A stretch of DNA of 64,000 nucleotides. Source: Gammaproteobacteria bacterium. GTDB lineage: Bacteria > Pseudomonadota > Gammaproteobacteria > SZUA-229. The stretch lies in the NCBI GenBank assembly GCA_029881795.1, contig JAOULX010000001.1, positions 328,723 to 392,722 of the forward strand, in the 5' to 3' direction. The notes beneath the pieces are model-generated. The model was given only the letters and a program-made list of their open reading frames with translations, was not told where the DNA came from and ran no database searches. This document shows, piece by piece, positions 29,651-39,183 of the stretch; within the stretch, counting starts at the first letter, position 1, and every line of letters starts with the position of its first letter. A program made the position numbers and the translations under genes.

Positions 29651-31429
29651 ATGTCTATTAAAACGATAAAACACAGTTTACTGAGTCTGACACTAGCACT
29701 AACTGCTCTGCTGGGCGCGCAACAGGCATCTGCAGAAGCTACTTATCAAACACGGATTGTTGGTGGTACGGAGTCCACTCAGGGCCAGTGGCCGTGGATG
29801 GTGTTGTTATCTTCTTCTAGTCATTCTAATGGGGCTAATCCACCACCACCTGCCTACCCAGGTGACCCTGCTGCCATACCCGGCATTCCCCATTTTTTTT
29901 GCGGAGCCACGCTCATTTCAGAACAGTGGGTGCTCACAGCAGCGCACTGTGTGGTGAATGATTCTGCCGCCGATGTTTTTGCTTTTGTTGGTTTACACGA
30001 CAAAAATGATACCAGTATTGCAGCCACTGGGATAAGTCAGATTATTGTGCACCCGGATTATGATGATCTTACATCAGATAATGATATCGCTTTATTAAAG
30101 CTGGCAACGCCGGCAACTGGTGCGGCAACCGTATCGTTTATTGATTCAAGTACGGCTACACTGCTAAACCCCGGTAATAATGTCAATGTGGTTGGCTGGG
30201 GTGGCGTGGTTGCGCAACCCGCAAGCACAAGCTCTAGTCTGCCTTCGCTGTCACAAAGTTACCCCGACATTCTGCGTGATGTCAGCATGCCTTATATTTC
30301 AAATACCGATTGTAATGCCGTGATGAATGGCCGTGTCACCGATAACATGATGTGTGCCGGCGTACCACAGGGTGGTGTCGATTCCTGTCAGGGCGATAGT
30401 GGTGGGCCTTTGGTGTTTTCAAATGATAACGGTGCCAGCTGGATTCAGGCCGGTATCGTCAGCTGGGGATACGGATGTGCCGATGCCAGTGCATACGGTG
30501 TTTATACCCGGGTGCAGAGCTATAGCGACTGGGTTACACGAGCGATCAACGGGGTAACACCAAGTATACGTTTTGGTAGCTGGATTCCCGGCAAGGTCGC
30601 TACAGCTCAAATAAATATTGAAAACAGCTCCGGTGTTGATTTTGACTTTACTTCCACGATTAGCAGCAATAATGCTGCTTTCATTGTGAGCGATAATTGC
30701 CAAACAACTTTAATTGCCGGTCAGTCTTGTTCGGTTGATCTTACTTTTTCAGCTTCTGTTGAAGGTGTTTATAACGGTCTCGTTTCTTATACGACAAATT
30801 CACCGGTTCTGTCAGTTGTTGGCGTGGATGTTGTAGCAACGCTTACTTCAGAGGTTAGCTTTAATCTGGTTGAAGCGGATAATTCGATACAATGGGCTTT
30901 AGGAGGGGATAATAGCTGGACTGAGCAGCAAGTAACGACGGATGGTAGGTATTCATTCCAGTCCGGCACGATTACCCATAATCAGAACAGTAGTTTGTTG
31001 GCTTATGTGAACGTGGCGGGTACTGCCAGAGATGTTTATTTTGACTGGAAAGCTTGTTCTGAAGCTACCTATGACTTCCTGGAATTATGGGTTGATAATA
31101 AAAAAATCGATGCTCGTTCAGGGAATGCCGTTTGGGCTCGTAAAATGGTGACATTAGCAGGGGCTGGTGACCATGTGATTGAGTGGCGCTATAACAAAGA
31201 CTACGTCGCGGACTATGGTGCCGATGCTGGCTGGGTCACTAATATAACACTGGATGCTGCTTCTGCTAACCCGTTGCCGCAACACAGTACCAGCTGCGCG
31301 CCGGTTGCTACGCCAGAACCAACAGCGCCGGTTTCATCAGGCGGTGGCGGTGCGGCTATATCAGCTTGGGCCTATCTGGTGTTTGCGATGCCGTTATTGA
31401 TGCGTCGTCGTTTTAACAGGGCGTCTTAA
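29651..31429 (+). CDS. Secreted trypsin-like serine protease with GlyGly-CTERM tail
   Basis: The 592-residue protein has a signal peptide (cleavage near 29), a short propeptide, and an S1 protease domain beginning at IVGG (36-39). The triad is H99 (TAAHC), D145 (DNDIALL) and S250 (GDSGGP), and D244 gives trypsin-like Arg/Lys preference. A proline-rich insertion (about 60-82) interrupts the early domain. Two beta-rich domains follow (about 305-400 and 400-545). The C-terminus has GGGG, a hydrophobic helix and RRR, the GlyGly-CTERM signal processed by rhombosortase and linked to type II secretion. Activation by cleavage at R35 is inference from the family. Confidence 0.92.
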   Translation: MSIKTIKHSLLSLTLALTALLGAQQASAEATYQTRIVGGTESTQGQWPWMVLLSSSSHSNGANPPPPAYPGDPAAIPGIPHFFCGATLISEQWVLTAAHCVVNDSAADVFAFVGLHDKNDTSIAATGISQIIVHPDYDDLTSDNDIALLKLATPATGAATVSFIDSSTATLLNPGNNVNVVGWGGVVAQPASTSSSLPSLSQSYPDILRDVSMPYISNTDCNAVMNGRVTDNMMCAGVPQGGVDSCQGDSGGPLVFSNDNGASWIQAGIVSWGYGCADASAYGVYTRVQSYSDWVTRAINGVTPSIRFGSWIPGKVATAQINIENSSGVDFDFTSTISSNNAAFIVSDNCQTTLIAGQSCSVDLTFSASVEGVYNGLVSYTTNSPVLSVVGVDVVATLTSEVSFNLVEADNSIQWALGGDNSWTEQQVTTDGRYSFQSGTITHNQNSSLLAYVNVAGTARDVYFDWKACSEATYDFLELWVDNKKIDARSGNAVWARKMVTLAGAGDHVIEWRYNKDYVADYGADAGWVTNITLDAASANPLPQHSTSCAPVATPEPTAPVSSGGGGAAISAWAYLVFAMPLLMRRRFNRAS

Positions 31430-31443
31430 GGTTTGATCAAGCC

Positions 31444-31483
31444 AGCCGCACGCAAGTATAAGCAAGCGTGCGGCTTGTGTTTT
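31444..31483. terminator. Terminator between convergent protease and pyrX genes
   Basis: A perfect 10-bp GC-rich stem (31444-31453 with 31466-31475) followed on the plus strand by TGTGTTTT. It sits between two converging genes and may serve both. Confidence 0.6.
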
Positions 31484-32768
31484 ATTTGATCAGCTGTCCG
31501 CTAATAATGGTATGCACGACCTGATTCTCAAAATTCCAGCCTAAAAACGGGGTGTTTTTACCCTGACTCTTCATCTTTGTTGTTTCCAGTGTCCAGTCCT
31601 TATTCGGATTGATGATGGCCAGATCAGCGCAGGCACCGATCGACAGATGGCCTTTATCTATACCGAGTATTTTTGCCGGTGCAGAAGTGAGAGCGGTAAC
31701 CGCTTGTGACCAGTCGAGTATATTTTCTGTAACCAGCTTAAAGGTCAGTGGTAGCAAAGTGTCGAGGCCCGAAATACCGGGCTCAGTTGCCGGGAATGGG
31801 TGCAGTTTTGCATCTTCTTCATGAGGCTGATGATCGGAGCAGATTGCCTGAACCACACCGCTTGCAACAGCCTGTCGGAGGATGTCTCGGTCACGCAGTT
31901 CTCTGAACGGTGGCAGCACATGGCAATGGCTGTTATAGGTGCTCAGATCCATCTCAGTTAAGAACAGCTGGTGAATAGCGACATCGGCACTGACTTTTAA
32001 TCCCTGTTGTTGTGCCTGCTGAATCAGTGCAATGCTGCGAGCTGATGAAAGTCGGCCAAAATGCACGCGGGCACCAATCGCAGCGACCAATTCAAGATCT
32101 CTGGCAATGATTGTGCTTTCAGCTGCATCCGGAATTCCGGGCAGCCCTAGTCTTGTCGCCACTGCGCCTTCGTGGGCGCAGCCGTGGTTGCTCAGGTAAG
32201 GCTCGTTGGGTTCGATGAAAACCGTTAAGTCATGTGAGCGGGCATATTCCAGTGCCCGCCGTAAAACCAGAGTGTTGGTGATGGGCTGGCTAGCATTGGA
32301 TATGCCGACGCAACCTGCCGCCTTAAGCGCAGCCATTTCACTCAAGTGTTCGCCTTTTAATTTTGATGTCATGGCGCCGAGACAAACAATATGACTATGG
32401 CCTGCATGTTTAACGCCGTGATTAATCAAATCAACAACGGATTTTTCATCAATCACCGGGTCGGTATCGGGCGGGCAGCACAAGGTGGTGATACCGGCCT
32501 TTGATGCGGCAATTGTTTCACTTCTGATAGTGGCTTTGTGCTCCAGCCCCGGTTCGCGAAGGCGGGCGCAGAGGTCGATGATTCCGGGCATGATAATCAG
32601 CCCTTTGGCATCGATTTCCTGAACGGCGCTGTTTTTAGCCTGATCGATGTGATCGTCGATGGCAATAATCAGTCCGTTTTCGATGTAGATATCTTTGACA
32701 GCATCGAGCTGGTTGGCCGGGTCAATCAGGCGGCCCTGTTTAATTAGAATGGCAGATGACGGCTTCAT
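31482..32768 (-). CDS. pyrX: Non-catalytic dihydroorotase-like subunit PyrX
   Basis: The 428-residue protein has a dihydroorotase fold, but the first metal motif, HxH in active enzymes, reads [10 protein letters not shown] near residue 65. The position of the metal-binding His in the strand [11 protein letters not shown] is also changed, and the later HISTAR-type His is absent ([10 protein letters not shown]). It should therefore not bind the zinc pair. In Pseudomonas a similar inactive protein encoded next to pyrB is needed to assemble aspartate carbamoyltransferase; the same is inferred here. It overlaps pyrB by 4 bases. An active dihydroorotase must be encoded elsewhere. Confidence 0.9.
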   Translation of the reverse strand: MKPSSAILIKQGRLIDPANQLDAVKDIYIENGLIIAIDDHIDQAKNSAVQEIDAKGLIIMPGIIDLCARLREPGLEHKATIRSETIAASKAGITTLCCPPDTDPVIDEKSVVDLINHGVKHAGHSHIVCLGAMTSKLKGEHLSEMAALKAAGCVGISNASQPITNTLVLRRALEYARSHDLTVFIEPNEPYLSNHGCAHEGAVATRLGLPGIPDAAESTIIARDLELVAAIGARVHFGRLSSARSIALIQQAQQQGLKVSADVAIHQLFLTEMDLSTYNSHCHVLPPFRELRDRDILRQAVASGVVQAICSDHQPHEEDAKLHPFPATEPGISGLDTLLPLTFKLVTENILDWSQAVTALTSAPAKILGIDKGHLSIGACADLAIINPNKDWTLETTKMKSQGKNTPFLGWNFENQVVHTIISGQLIK

Positions 32769-33790
32769 TTTTCGTCCCCAGTCTGCTGTGCACTGGTGCC
32801 TAAGGTCATTGACATGATGGCCATGCGCACAGCAATGCCATTACTGACCTGGTCTAAGATAACAGACTGCTCACCATCGGCCACGCAAGATTCGATTTCA
32901 ACACCGCGATTAATGGGTCCGGGGTGCATCACAATAGCGTCCGGTTTGGCATATTTGAGTGTCTGGCTGGTTAAGCCGTATTGCTGATAGTATTCGAGCT
33001 CACTCGGCAACATGGCACCTTGCATACGTTCTTTTTGCAGTCGCAGCATGATGATGACGTCGGCGTCTTGTATGCCTTGTTGCAGATTGTAATGCACTTT
33101 AACACCAAGTTTCTCGATGTTGGCGGGTAACAGGGTACGCGGTGCAACGACTCTGATTTCGCCGGTGTTGAGTGTGTTTAAGGCATGAATTTGTGAGCGG
33201 GCCACACGTGAGTGCAGAATGTCACCGACGATGGCAACACGCAGTGCACTGAAATCATGACCCTTATTTTGTCGAATAGTGAGCAGGTCCAGCATCGCCT
33301 GGGTAGGATGTGCATGACGGCCATCACCGGCGTTTAAGACGCTGATGTGGGGCGCAACATGGCGGGCGGCAAAATGCGCCGCACCGGAGTCCTGATGGCG
33401 GATCACAAACATATCGGTTTGCATGGCCTGCAAATTGTAAAGAGTATCAAGCAGTGACTCGCCCTTACTGGTGGCGGAGGTGCTGATGTTGATATTGAGC
33501 ACATCAGCAGATAAACGCTTGGCTGCCAGCTCAAACGTAGTGCGGGTTCGGGTGCTGGCTTCAAAAAATAAATTAGTGATGGTTTTACCGCGTAATAAAG
33601 GGACTTTTTTAACTGTGCGGTTATTAACGCCGGTAAAATTTTCAGCGGTGTCCAGTATTTCGGTGAGGATCTCGCTCCCCAGTCCCTCAATTGTCAGGAA
33701 ATGCTTTAAACGTCCATTTTCATCCAGCTGGATATTCCAGTGATCTTGTCCCAGTAAAGGGTTGGTTGCGCGGGCGTTTTTGTTCACCAT
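32765..33790 (-). CDS. pyrB: Aspartate carbamoyltransferase catalytic subunit
   Basis: Condenses carbamoyl phosphate and aspartate in pyrimidine synthesis. The 341-residue protein has the carbamoyl phosphate motif [17 protein letters not shown] near 55-71, a [10 protein letters not shown] block, HPTQAMLDL, and [12 protein letters not shown] near the C-terminus. The N-terminus is a little extended, as in class A enzymes that pair with PyrX. pyrR lies 18 bases upstream. Confidence 0.97.
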   Translation of the reverse strand: MVNKNARATNPLLGQDHWNIQLDENGRLKHFLTIEGLGSEILTEILDTAENFTGVNNRTVKKVPLLRGKTITNLFFEASTRTRTTFELAAKRLSADVLNINISTSATSKGESLLDTLYNLQAMQTDMFVIRHQDSGAAHFAARHVAPHISVLNAGDGRHAHPTQAMLDLLTIRQNKGHDFSALRVAIVGDILHSRVARSQIHALNTLNTGEIRVVAPRTLLPANIEKLGVKVHYNLQQGIQDADVIIMLRLQKERMQGAMLPSELEYYQQYGLTSQTLKYAKPDAIVMHPGPINRGVEIESCVADGEQSVILDQVSNGIAVRMAIMSMTLGTSAQQTGDEK

Positions 33791-33808
33791 GTCTTAATCA
33801 GGTCTCGT

Positions 33809-34321
33809 TCAGGATAAGGTTGTGTTCTTGATGTCAAAAGCCAGTGGTTCTGGCCCGGTTAATTTGACCTGTATATCGTCGCTTAGCGTCAGTTGCTGGC
33901 CGACGATATCGGCTCTGATCGGTAGTTCGCGGCCATCGCGTTCGAGCAGACAAACCAGTGTGATAGAGGCTGGACGGCCATAATCAAATAACTCGTTCAT
34001 CGCAGCGCGAATTGTGCGCCCGGTTTGTAATACGTCATCGACCAGTATGATGTGGCGATTTTCAATTTCATTGGGCAAGGTGGTTGGTGTCACCTGCGGG
34101 TGAACACCAATGCGCGAAAAGTCGTCACGGTAAAAGCTGATATTGAGACTGGCCAGCGGTTCGCTGATCTGCAGATTGTCATGTAACTGTTTGGCAACCC
34201 AGACACCGCCGGTATGGATGCCGACCATAACAGGGTCTGTGATGTTTTTTTTCGGTAAAAATTCAGTGAGCTTTTGAGTTAAACTCTGGATTAAAATATC
34301 AGGGCTGGTTATTTTTGTCAT
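33809..34321 (-). CDS. pyrR: PyrR family uracil phosphoribosyltransferase/regulator
   Basis: The 170-residue protein has the PRPP-binding motif ILVDDVLQTGRTIRAA near 94-109 and the PyrR block GIHTGGVW. In Gram-positives PyrR regulates pyr mRNA attenuation; in Pseudomonas the homologue is mainly a phosphoribosyltransferase. No attenuator is obvious before pyrB. It overlaps ruvX by 23 bases. Confidence 0.93.
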   Translation of the reverse strand: MTKITSPDILIQSLTQKLTEFLPKKNITDPVMVGIHTGGVWVAKQLHDNLQISEPLASLNISFYRDDFSRIGVHPQVTPTTLPNEIENRHIILVDDVLQTGRTIRAAMNELFDYGRPASITLVCLLERDGRELPIRADIVGQQLTLSDDIQVKLTGPEPLAFDIKNTTLS

Positions 34322-34781
34322 ATTGTTGTTGTAGCCAGGTTTCCGTGATCAGTGCTGCCGCTAGTTTATCAATTTCGTGTTTGTTTTGCTTGTCTATTTT
34401 TTTAGTTTGTTTGAGTTGTTCTTCGGCTTCAAAAGAAGACAGGGTTTCGGAGACAGTAAAAACAGGCAGCCCGAAGCGGCCATGTAAGCGCCGGGAGAAT
34501 TTATCGGCGCGTAAGGTCATTTCGGTTGCTTTGCCGTCGAGTAAATAAGGCAGCCCTACAACCAGTGCTTCGGGTTTCCATTCATTCAATAATGCTTCAA
34601 TCCGTTGCCAGTCGGGTTTATCGTTGACATTGTTAAGTGTTTGCAGCGGTGTGGCGCTGGATGTCAGGGTTTGACCGACGGCAATGCCGATACGTTTAGC
34701 GCCAAAATCGAAACCCAGGACAGTGTGAATGACTTTGTTCTGACTCGGTAGTCCAGTTTTGCCGGGGCTGATTTCAGGCAT
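34299..34781 (-). CDS. ruvX: RuvX/YqgF pre-16S rRNA nuclease
   Basis: RNase H-fold protein needed for 16S rRNA 5' end processing. The 160-residue product has VLGFDFGAKRIGIAVGQ near 21-37 (first catalytic Asp), EALVVGLPYLLDGK near 73-86 and ETLSSFEAEEQL, and a late D in EIDKLAAALITETWL. It overlaps pyrR at its 3' end and yqgE at its 5' end, as in many gammaproteobacteria. Confidence 0.94.
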   Translation of the reverse strand: MPEISPGKTGLPSQNKVIHTVLGFDFGAKRIGIAVGQTLTSSATPLQTLNNVNDKPDWQRIEALLNEWKPEALVVGLPYLLDGKATEMTLRADKFSRRLHGRFGLPVFTVSETLSSFEAEEQLKQTKKIDKQNKHEIDKLAAALITETWLQQQYDKNNQP

Positions 34782-35352
34782 GTCCTGCGTCGTTGCTTAA
34801 TAATTGTAAATCGATGCCGAGTAATGAGGCCGCTGACTCCCAGCGTTTTTCAATCGGTGTATGGAAAATAATATCTGCATTTGCCGGGCAGCTTAACCAG
34901 AGGTTGTCTGCCATTTCCTGTTCAAGCTGACCACTACCCCAGCCGGCATAGCCCAGAGTAATCAGGTGCTGTTCAGGGCCCTGATTGCTGGCAATCGCTT
35001 TGAGAATGTCTTTTGAACTGGTGAGCTGGATCTGATCGGTGACATCAAGACTGGCGTCCCATTTTTCATCGGTTTTGCTATGTAAAATAAAACCGCGATC
35101 GGTTTGCACCGGGCCACCGTGATAAATGGTTTCATGTGCGATATCACTGCTGGATGATTTGAGCTGGATTTGATCCAGAATATCCTGCAACAGAATGTCT
35201 GACGGGCGGTTAATGGTGACACCCATCGCGCCTTCCTGATTATGTTCACAAATATATGTGACAGATTGACTGAAGTTGACATCGTCAAGTGACGGCATAG
35301 CGATCAGAAAATGATTGCGGAGATACTGGGTAGCTGTTTTTTGGGTTTCCAT
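34774..35352 (-). CDS. YqgE/AlgH family protein (UPF0301)
   Basis: The 192-residue protein shows the UPF0301 blocks LRNHFLIAMPSLDD..F..SVTYICEHN..GAMGVTINRP, here starting near residue 11, then YHGGPVQ..RGF.LH and LGYAGWG.GQLE.E...N.WL. Function remains unsettled (AlgH in Pseudomonas was linked to alginate control). It overlaps ruvX, a conserved pairing. Confidence 0.94.
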   Translation of the reverse strand: METQKTATQYLRNHFLIAMPSLDDVNFSQSVTYICEHNQEGAMGVTINRPSDILLQDILDQIQLKSSSSDIAHETIYHGGPVQTDRGFILHSKTDEKWDASLDVTDQIQLTSSKDILKAIASNQGPEQHLITLGYAGWGSGQLEQEMADNLWLSCPANADIIFHTPIEKRWESAASLLGIDLQLLSNDAGHA

Positions 35353-35425
35353 TGTATAAGCATATACGGAAATTTGAATTTTACCGCTTAATCTGACAAA
35401 TTAAATTCAGTAGTCGCAAAATTGG

Positions 35426-36301
35426 CTAATGACTGCTCAGTGAATGGTCGCTTTCAAAGACCCAGCTGCGGGTGATATGGATGATATCGGCCTGCTTTTT
35501 TAGTGCTTCGGGGAAGCTCTCAAACGGCGATGCGAGGCTGATAATGCGCCTTGCTGCATCATCTAGTATTTTATGGCCGGACGAGCGCTGTAAATTGTAT
35601 TTAATCAGTTCACCTTTATCATTAATAACAACATCCATGATTAAGGTCCCGCTGAGTCTGCTGCGAACCGCTTCATCCGGGTAATTGAGATTACCGATCC
35701 GTTCGACCTTATCAATCCATTTGCGCATATAGCTGGCAGCAACGTGTTCGCGGGTGCGTGAATTGATGAATTTTTCACGCGGTTTTTTGGTCAGCTCTTC
35801 AGTGGTTTTATCGAGCTCTGCCGCCAGTCGGGCAATTTCTGCCTGATAATCCGGTGTCTGTTCAGAGGGCGGAGTTGCTTCTTCATGCGGACTGATATTG
35901 GGATCAGTGTTAACTGAATAATCCGATTGTTGTTGAGTGAGCAGTCTCTGCTGATTGTTTTGCTGTATTTTATTGATCGAGGCAATGCTCTGCTCAGGCG
36001 CAACACCGGGTGTCTCTGACAATGTCGGTGCCGAAAACATATCAGTGGGTCGAAGTTTTTGCTCGGAATTTCCGCCGCCATCCTGTGAAACCTGTGCCAG
36101 ATAATCGGCTTTTAGTGGGTTTGAGCTGCTCTTGTTTTGAACCAGGATGACATCCAGTGTCGGTGCTGTTTCTGACTTATCTTCATCACCAGAAAAGGTA
36201 ATGCCGAGAATGATAATGCCGTGAAAAATCGCCATTAACAAAATCGTCATGCTGAGTCTGTCGCCTGAGCCGACTTTTGTTGGGGGGATTATCGCAGCCA
36301 T
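35426..36301 (-). CDS. tonB: TonB-type energy transducer
   Basis: Couples inner-membrane proton motive force to outer-membrane receptors. The 291-residue protein has a short cytoplasmic start, one transmembrane helix (about 18-37), a long Gln/Ser/Pro-rich periplasmic linker, and a C-terminal TonB domain (about 205-285) with NYPDEAVRSRLSGTLIMDVVIN and SSGHKILDDAARRII. No exbB or exbD is adjacent. The place between gshB and yqgE matches the TonB paralogue in Pseudomonas that is linked to pili and motility. Confidence 0.9.
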   Translation of the reverse strand: MAAIIPPTKVGSGDRLSMTILLMAIFHGIIILGITFSGDEDKSETAPTLDVILVQNKSSSNPLKADYLAQVSQDGGGNSEQKLRPTDMFSAPTLSETPGVAPEQSIASINKIQQNNQQRLLTQQQSDYSVNTDPNISPHEEATPPSEQTPDYQAEIARLAAELDKTTEELTKKPREKFINSRTREHVAASYMRKWIDKVERIGNLNYPDEAVRSRLSGTLIMDVVINDKGELIKYNLQRSSGHKILDDAARRIISLASPFESFPEALKKQADIIHITRSWVFESDHSLSSH

Positions 36302-36331
36302 AGGGTTATTGAGCTCATAATAAAAAGGGAG

Positions 36332-37399
36332 TTAGAGTTTTTCACTGATCGTTACCGATGCGCCTTGACTGTTTAGCTGGATACGCTGCGCCATGGCTGG
36401 ATTCATGTGTATATCACCATTGGCAGCGACCAGCATAACAAATTTAATCCCCATTTTTTGGGCGATGCGATGCCAATGTTCCGGCCCTGCAACGAAAAGC
36501 GCAGTAGCGGCGGCATCAGCCAAACCGGCATCATTATCGATCACCGTAACCGACTGTGACAAGTTGGCCGAATAGCCGGTTCTGGGGTCAAGAATGTGAT
36601 TGTAGCGGGTGTTATTAAAGATGAAGTAGCGTTCATAATCACCCGAAGTAAACACGCTTTCCTCATTCGAGGCTTCGACCGAGGCGATGACAGTCTGTTT
36701 ATCGCGAGGATGGCGAATACCGATACGCCAGGCTCGGTCGATATGCTGACCGAGTACTTTGAGGTCGCCACCGGCATTGATAACGGCCTGTTCAATACCA
36801 AGTTTTTTTAAGGTCTGTATGCTGCGTTGAATCGCGAAGCCCTTAGCAAAAGCACCGAAATTTAGTTGCACGCTTTCATTATCACTTTGAAGCTGTATGT
36901 TATTGAGTTGCAGGTTCTGCATCGACGGATTAGCAGCGACCAGGGCATCAATTTGCTGTTTGTCAGGCGGTTGTTTGTTGTCTTTTTCGTGCTCATGAAA
37001 ACGCCACAGATTAATCAACTGGCCGATTGCCGGATTAAAAAGGCCTTCAGATTGCTGATAATAATCCTGGCTTTGTCGAATTAACGGGATCAGGTGCAAC
37101 GGCAAGCTGAAGGCTGCTTTAGTAGGGATCAGAGAATTTACCCGCGCTAACGGACCGTTTAACCACGGGTTCCAGACGCGATGCCAGTATTCGAAGTCCT
37201 CATCTAAAGTGTTGAAGGCTTGCTGAGCCAGGGCTTCATCAGTGCTAAGTACAGTGACATCGATTACAGTGCCAAAGCTGAGGATGGCGTGCTGATATTT
37301 TTTTGCCGTTGGCGAGGCCGTTTCCGCGGTATTGTCAGGCGTGGCATCGCAGGCGCAAAGTATAAAGAGGCTGATGACAGCCAGATAGTATGTTTTCAT
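36332..37399 (-). CDS. apbE: FAD:protein FMN transferase (ApbE lipoprotein)
   Basis: Attaches FMN covalently to threonine of flavoproteins such as RnfG and NqrC. The 355-residue protein starts with a lipoprotein signal peptide, with the lipobox Cys at C17 (FILCACDA). Family blocks include FGTVIDVTVL, a GAFAKGFAIQR motif near 185, INAGGDLKVLG, and DPRTGYSANLSQSVTV near 275-290. It overlaps gshB by 4 bases (ATGA), and inserts between gshB and tonB, which are adjacent in Pseudomonas. Confidence 0.93.
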   Translation of the reverse strand: MKTYYLAVISLFILCACDATPDNTAETASPTAKKYQHAILSFGTVIDVTVLSTDEALAQQAFNTLDEDFEYWHRVWNPWLNGPLARVNSLIPTKAAFSLPLHLIPLIRQSQDYYQQSEGLFNPAIGQLINLWRFHEHEKDNKQPPDKQQIDALVAANPSMQNLQLNNIQLQSDNESVQLNFGAFAKGFAIQRSIQTLKKLGIEQAVINAGGDLKVLGQHIDRAWRIGIRHPRDKQTVIASVEASNEESVFTSGDYERYFIFNNTRYNHILDPRTGYSANLSQSVTVIDNDAGLADAAATALFVAGPEHWHRIAQKMGIKFVMLVAANGDIHMNPAMAQRIQLNSQGASVTISEKL

Positions 37400-38349
37400 G
37401 ATGCTAGTTTGGTCTCAATAAGGTTCATTAAATCAGTGGCGATATCCAAACCAAATTGAGCATCGAGTTCACGAATACAGGTCGGGCTGGTCACGTTGAT
37501 TTCTGTCAGGTAATCACCGATCACATCGATGCCTACAAACAGCAGGCCTCGAGCTTTTAAAGTTGGTCCTACTTGTTGGCAAATCCAACGATCCCGCTCG
37601 CTTAAAGGCTGACCGATAGCGCTGCCGCCGGCTGCCAGATTACCGCGTGTTTCACCTTTTGCCGGTATTCGCGCCAGTGCATAAGGCACGGCTTCACCAT
37701 CAATTAATAAAATGCGTTTATCACCTTCTGTAATTGCCGGGATAAACTGCTGAGCCATCGTCATTTTAGTGCCGTTATCGGTTAATGTTTCGATAATGAC
37801 ATTGAGGTTCGGGTCGTTCGCGCGTACCCGGAAAATAGATGCTCCTCCCATGCCATCGAGCGGTTTTAAAATAACGTCGTTATGTTTAAAAATAAAAGCC
37901 TTGAGTTGATTTTTGTGGCAGCTGACCAGATTGGCGACGCAGCATTGAGGAAACTGACTGGTAAAAAGTTTTTCATTGGCATCCCGGATGCTGGCGGCTT
38001 TATTGACCACCAGCGCGCCTTGTTGCTCGGCCAGCTCAAGCAGATAAGTGATGTAGACGTAGTCCATATTAAAAGGCGGGTCGAGGCGCATTAACAACAC
38101 ATCAAAAAAATCGACTGACAAATCGACAGCTTGTTCTGCCTGATACCAATTCTCAGGGTTGTCTTCGAGCTGGATTTTGCTTGCTGATGTGCGCACTTTT
38201 GAATCTGAAATATAAAGGTCCTGAGGCCGGATATAGTAAATTTCCCAGTGCTTTTTTTGTGCTGCCAGCATCATTGCGAAGCTGCTGTCTTTTTTTGTAT
38301 TGATGTTTTCAATAGGGTCCATGATGACCCCGATTTTTATTGTATTCAT
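37396..38349 (-). CDS. gshB: Glutathione synthetase
   Basis: ATP-grasp ligase that joins glycine to gamma-glutamylcysteine. The 317-residue protein has VIMDPIENINTKKDSSFAMMLAAQ near the start, LLMRLDPPFNMDYVYITYLL, VILKPLDGMGGASIFR near 160-175, and the conserved C-terminal NVTSPTCIRELD. First gene of a minus-strand run reaching to pyrX, divergent from pilG. Confidence 0.96.
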   Translation of the reverse strand: MNTIKIGVIMDPIENINTKKDSSFAMMLAAQKKHWEIYYIRPQDLYISDSKVRTSASKIQLEDNPENWYQAEQAVDLSVDFFDVLLMRLDPPFNMDYVYITYLLELAEQQGALVVNKAASIRDANEKLFTSQFPQCCVANLVSCHKNQLKAFIFKHNDVILKPLDGMGGASIFRVRANDPNLNVIIETLTDNGTKMTMAQQFIPAITEGDKRILLIDGEAVPYALARIPAKGETRGNLAAGGSAIGQPLSERDRWICQQVGPTLKARGLLFVGIDVIGDYLTEINVTSPTCIRELDAQFGLDIATDLMNLIETKLAS

Positions 38350-38714
38350 GCCGGGAATTCTAATCGTAAATGATGATCAAGTAATGGTTTTTACGCCAAC
38401 ATTCGAGATTTTGTCAGCCTTTATCTAGCAAACTACACTATAGTTTAACATTAAGTAAGTCCGATAAACGGGGCAGGAATTCGGCTGAAATCGTCACAAA
38501 AGTGTTAATTGCCATAGAATACAATGAGTTAGGTTTATTATGGTGATATTTTACTTAACATTTGTGGGCTAAGTTTCTTAATAAATGGCATTTTTTATTT
38601 GCGTAAGCCTATGACATAGGCTAAATTACAAGCAAATAACAGCCGGTGCGAAGACCTGTAATATTTAAAATAAAATATGTAAATTCAAAGTTTACGTAAG
38701 TAATTGGGAATACT
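38350..38714. other. Divergent promoter region between gshB and pilG
   Basis: No gene is seen in these 365 bases. The region must hold promoters for both divergent operons. The only strong structure is a 17-base perfect palindrome at 38606-38622. Confidence 0.5.
38606..38622. promoter_or_regulatory. 17-bp palindrome, candidate operator
   Basis: AGCCTATG-A-CATAGGCT is a perfect inverted repeat around one central base, 93 bases before the pilG start. It has no T run on either side, so it is more likely a dimeric-regulator site than a terminator. The regulator is unknown. Confidence 0.4.
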
Positions 38715-39119
38715 ATGGCAGACGATTCTGTTGAAATTTCAGGGTTAAAAGTAATGGTGATTGATGACAGTAAAACCATTCGCCGGACTGCAGAAAATCT
38801 ATTAAAAAAAGAAGGCTGCGATGTTGTCACAGCCATAGATGGTTTTGAGGCTTTGTCTAAAATTGCCGAACATAAACCGGATATCATTTTTGTAGATATT
38901 ATGATGCCAAGACTGGATGGATATCAGACCTGTGCATTGATTAAACATAATAACGTTTTTAAAAGCACGCCGGTCATTATGTTATCCAGTAAAGACAGTA
39001 TCTTTGATCGTGCGCGTGGTCGTATTGTTGGCTCAGAACAATATTTAACCAAACCGTTTACTAAAGATGATTTGCTTGATGCGATTAAGCAATATGCATT
39101 CAATGACTCGGCAGCTTAA
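38715..39119 (+). CDS. pilG: Twitching motility response regulator PilG
   Basis: Single-domain CheY-like receiver of 134 residues. The acidic pair is at 17-18 (VIDDS), the phospho-acceptor is D61 (FVDIMMPRLDG) and the conserved lysine is in YLTKPF. Its place before pilH-pilI-pilJ-chpA identifies it as PilG, which in Pseudomonas promotes pilus extension. First gene of the operon. Confidence 0.92.
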   Translation: MADDSVEISGLKVMVIDDSKTIRRTAENLLKKEGCDVVTAIDGFEALSKIAEHKPDIIFVDIMMPRLDGYQTCALIKHNNVFKSTPVIMLSSKDSIFDRARGRIVGSEQYLTKPFTKDDLLDAIKQYAFNDSAA

Positions 39120-39183
39120 AAGTTACGTTGATCAGCAGCAGAAAGTAACTGAAATTTTAATTTTTAATTGGGTGGTATAAAAA

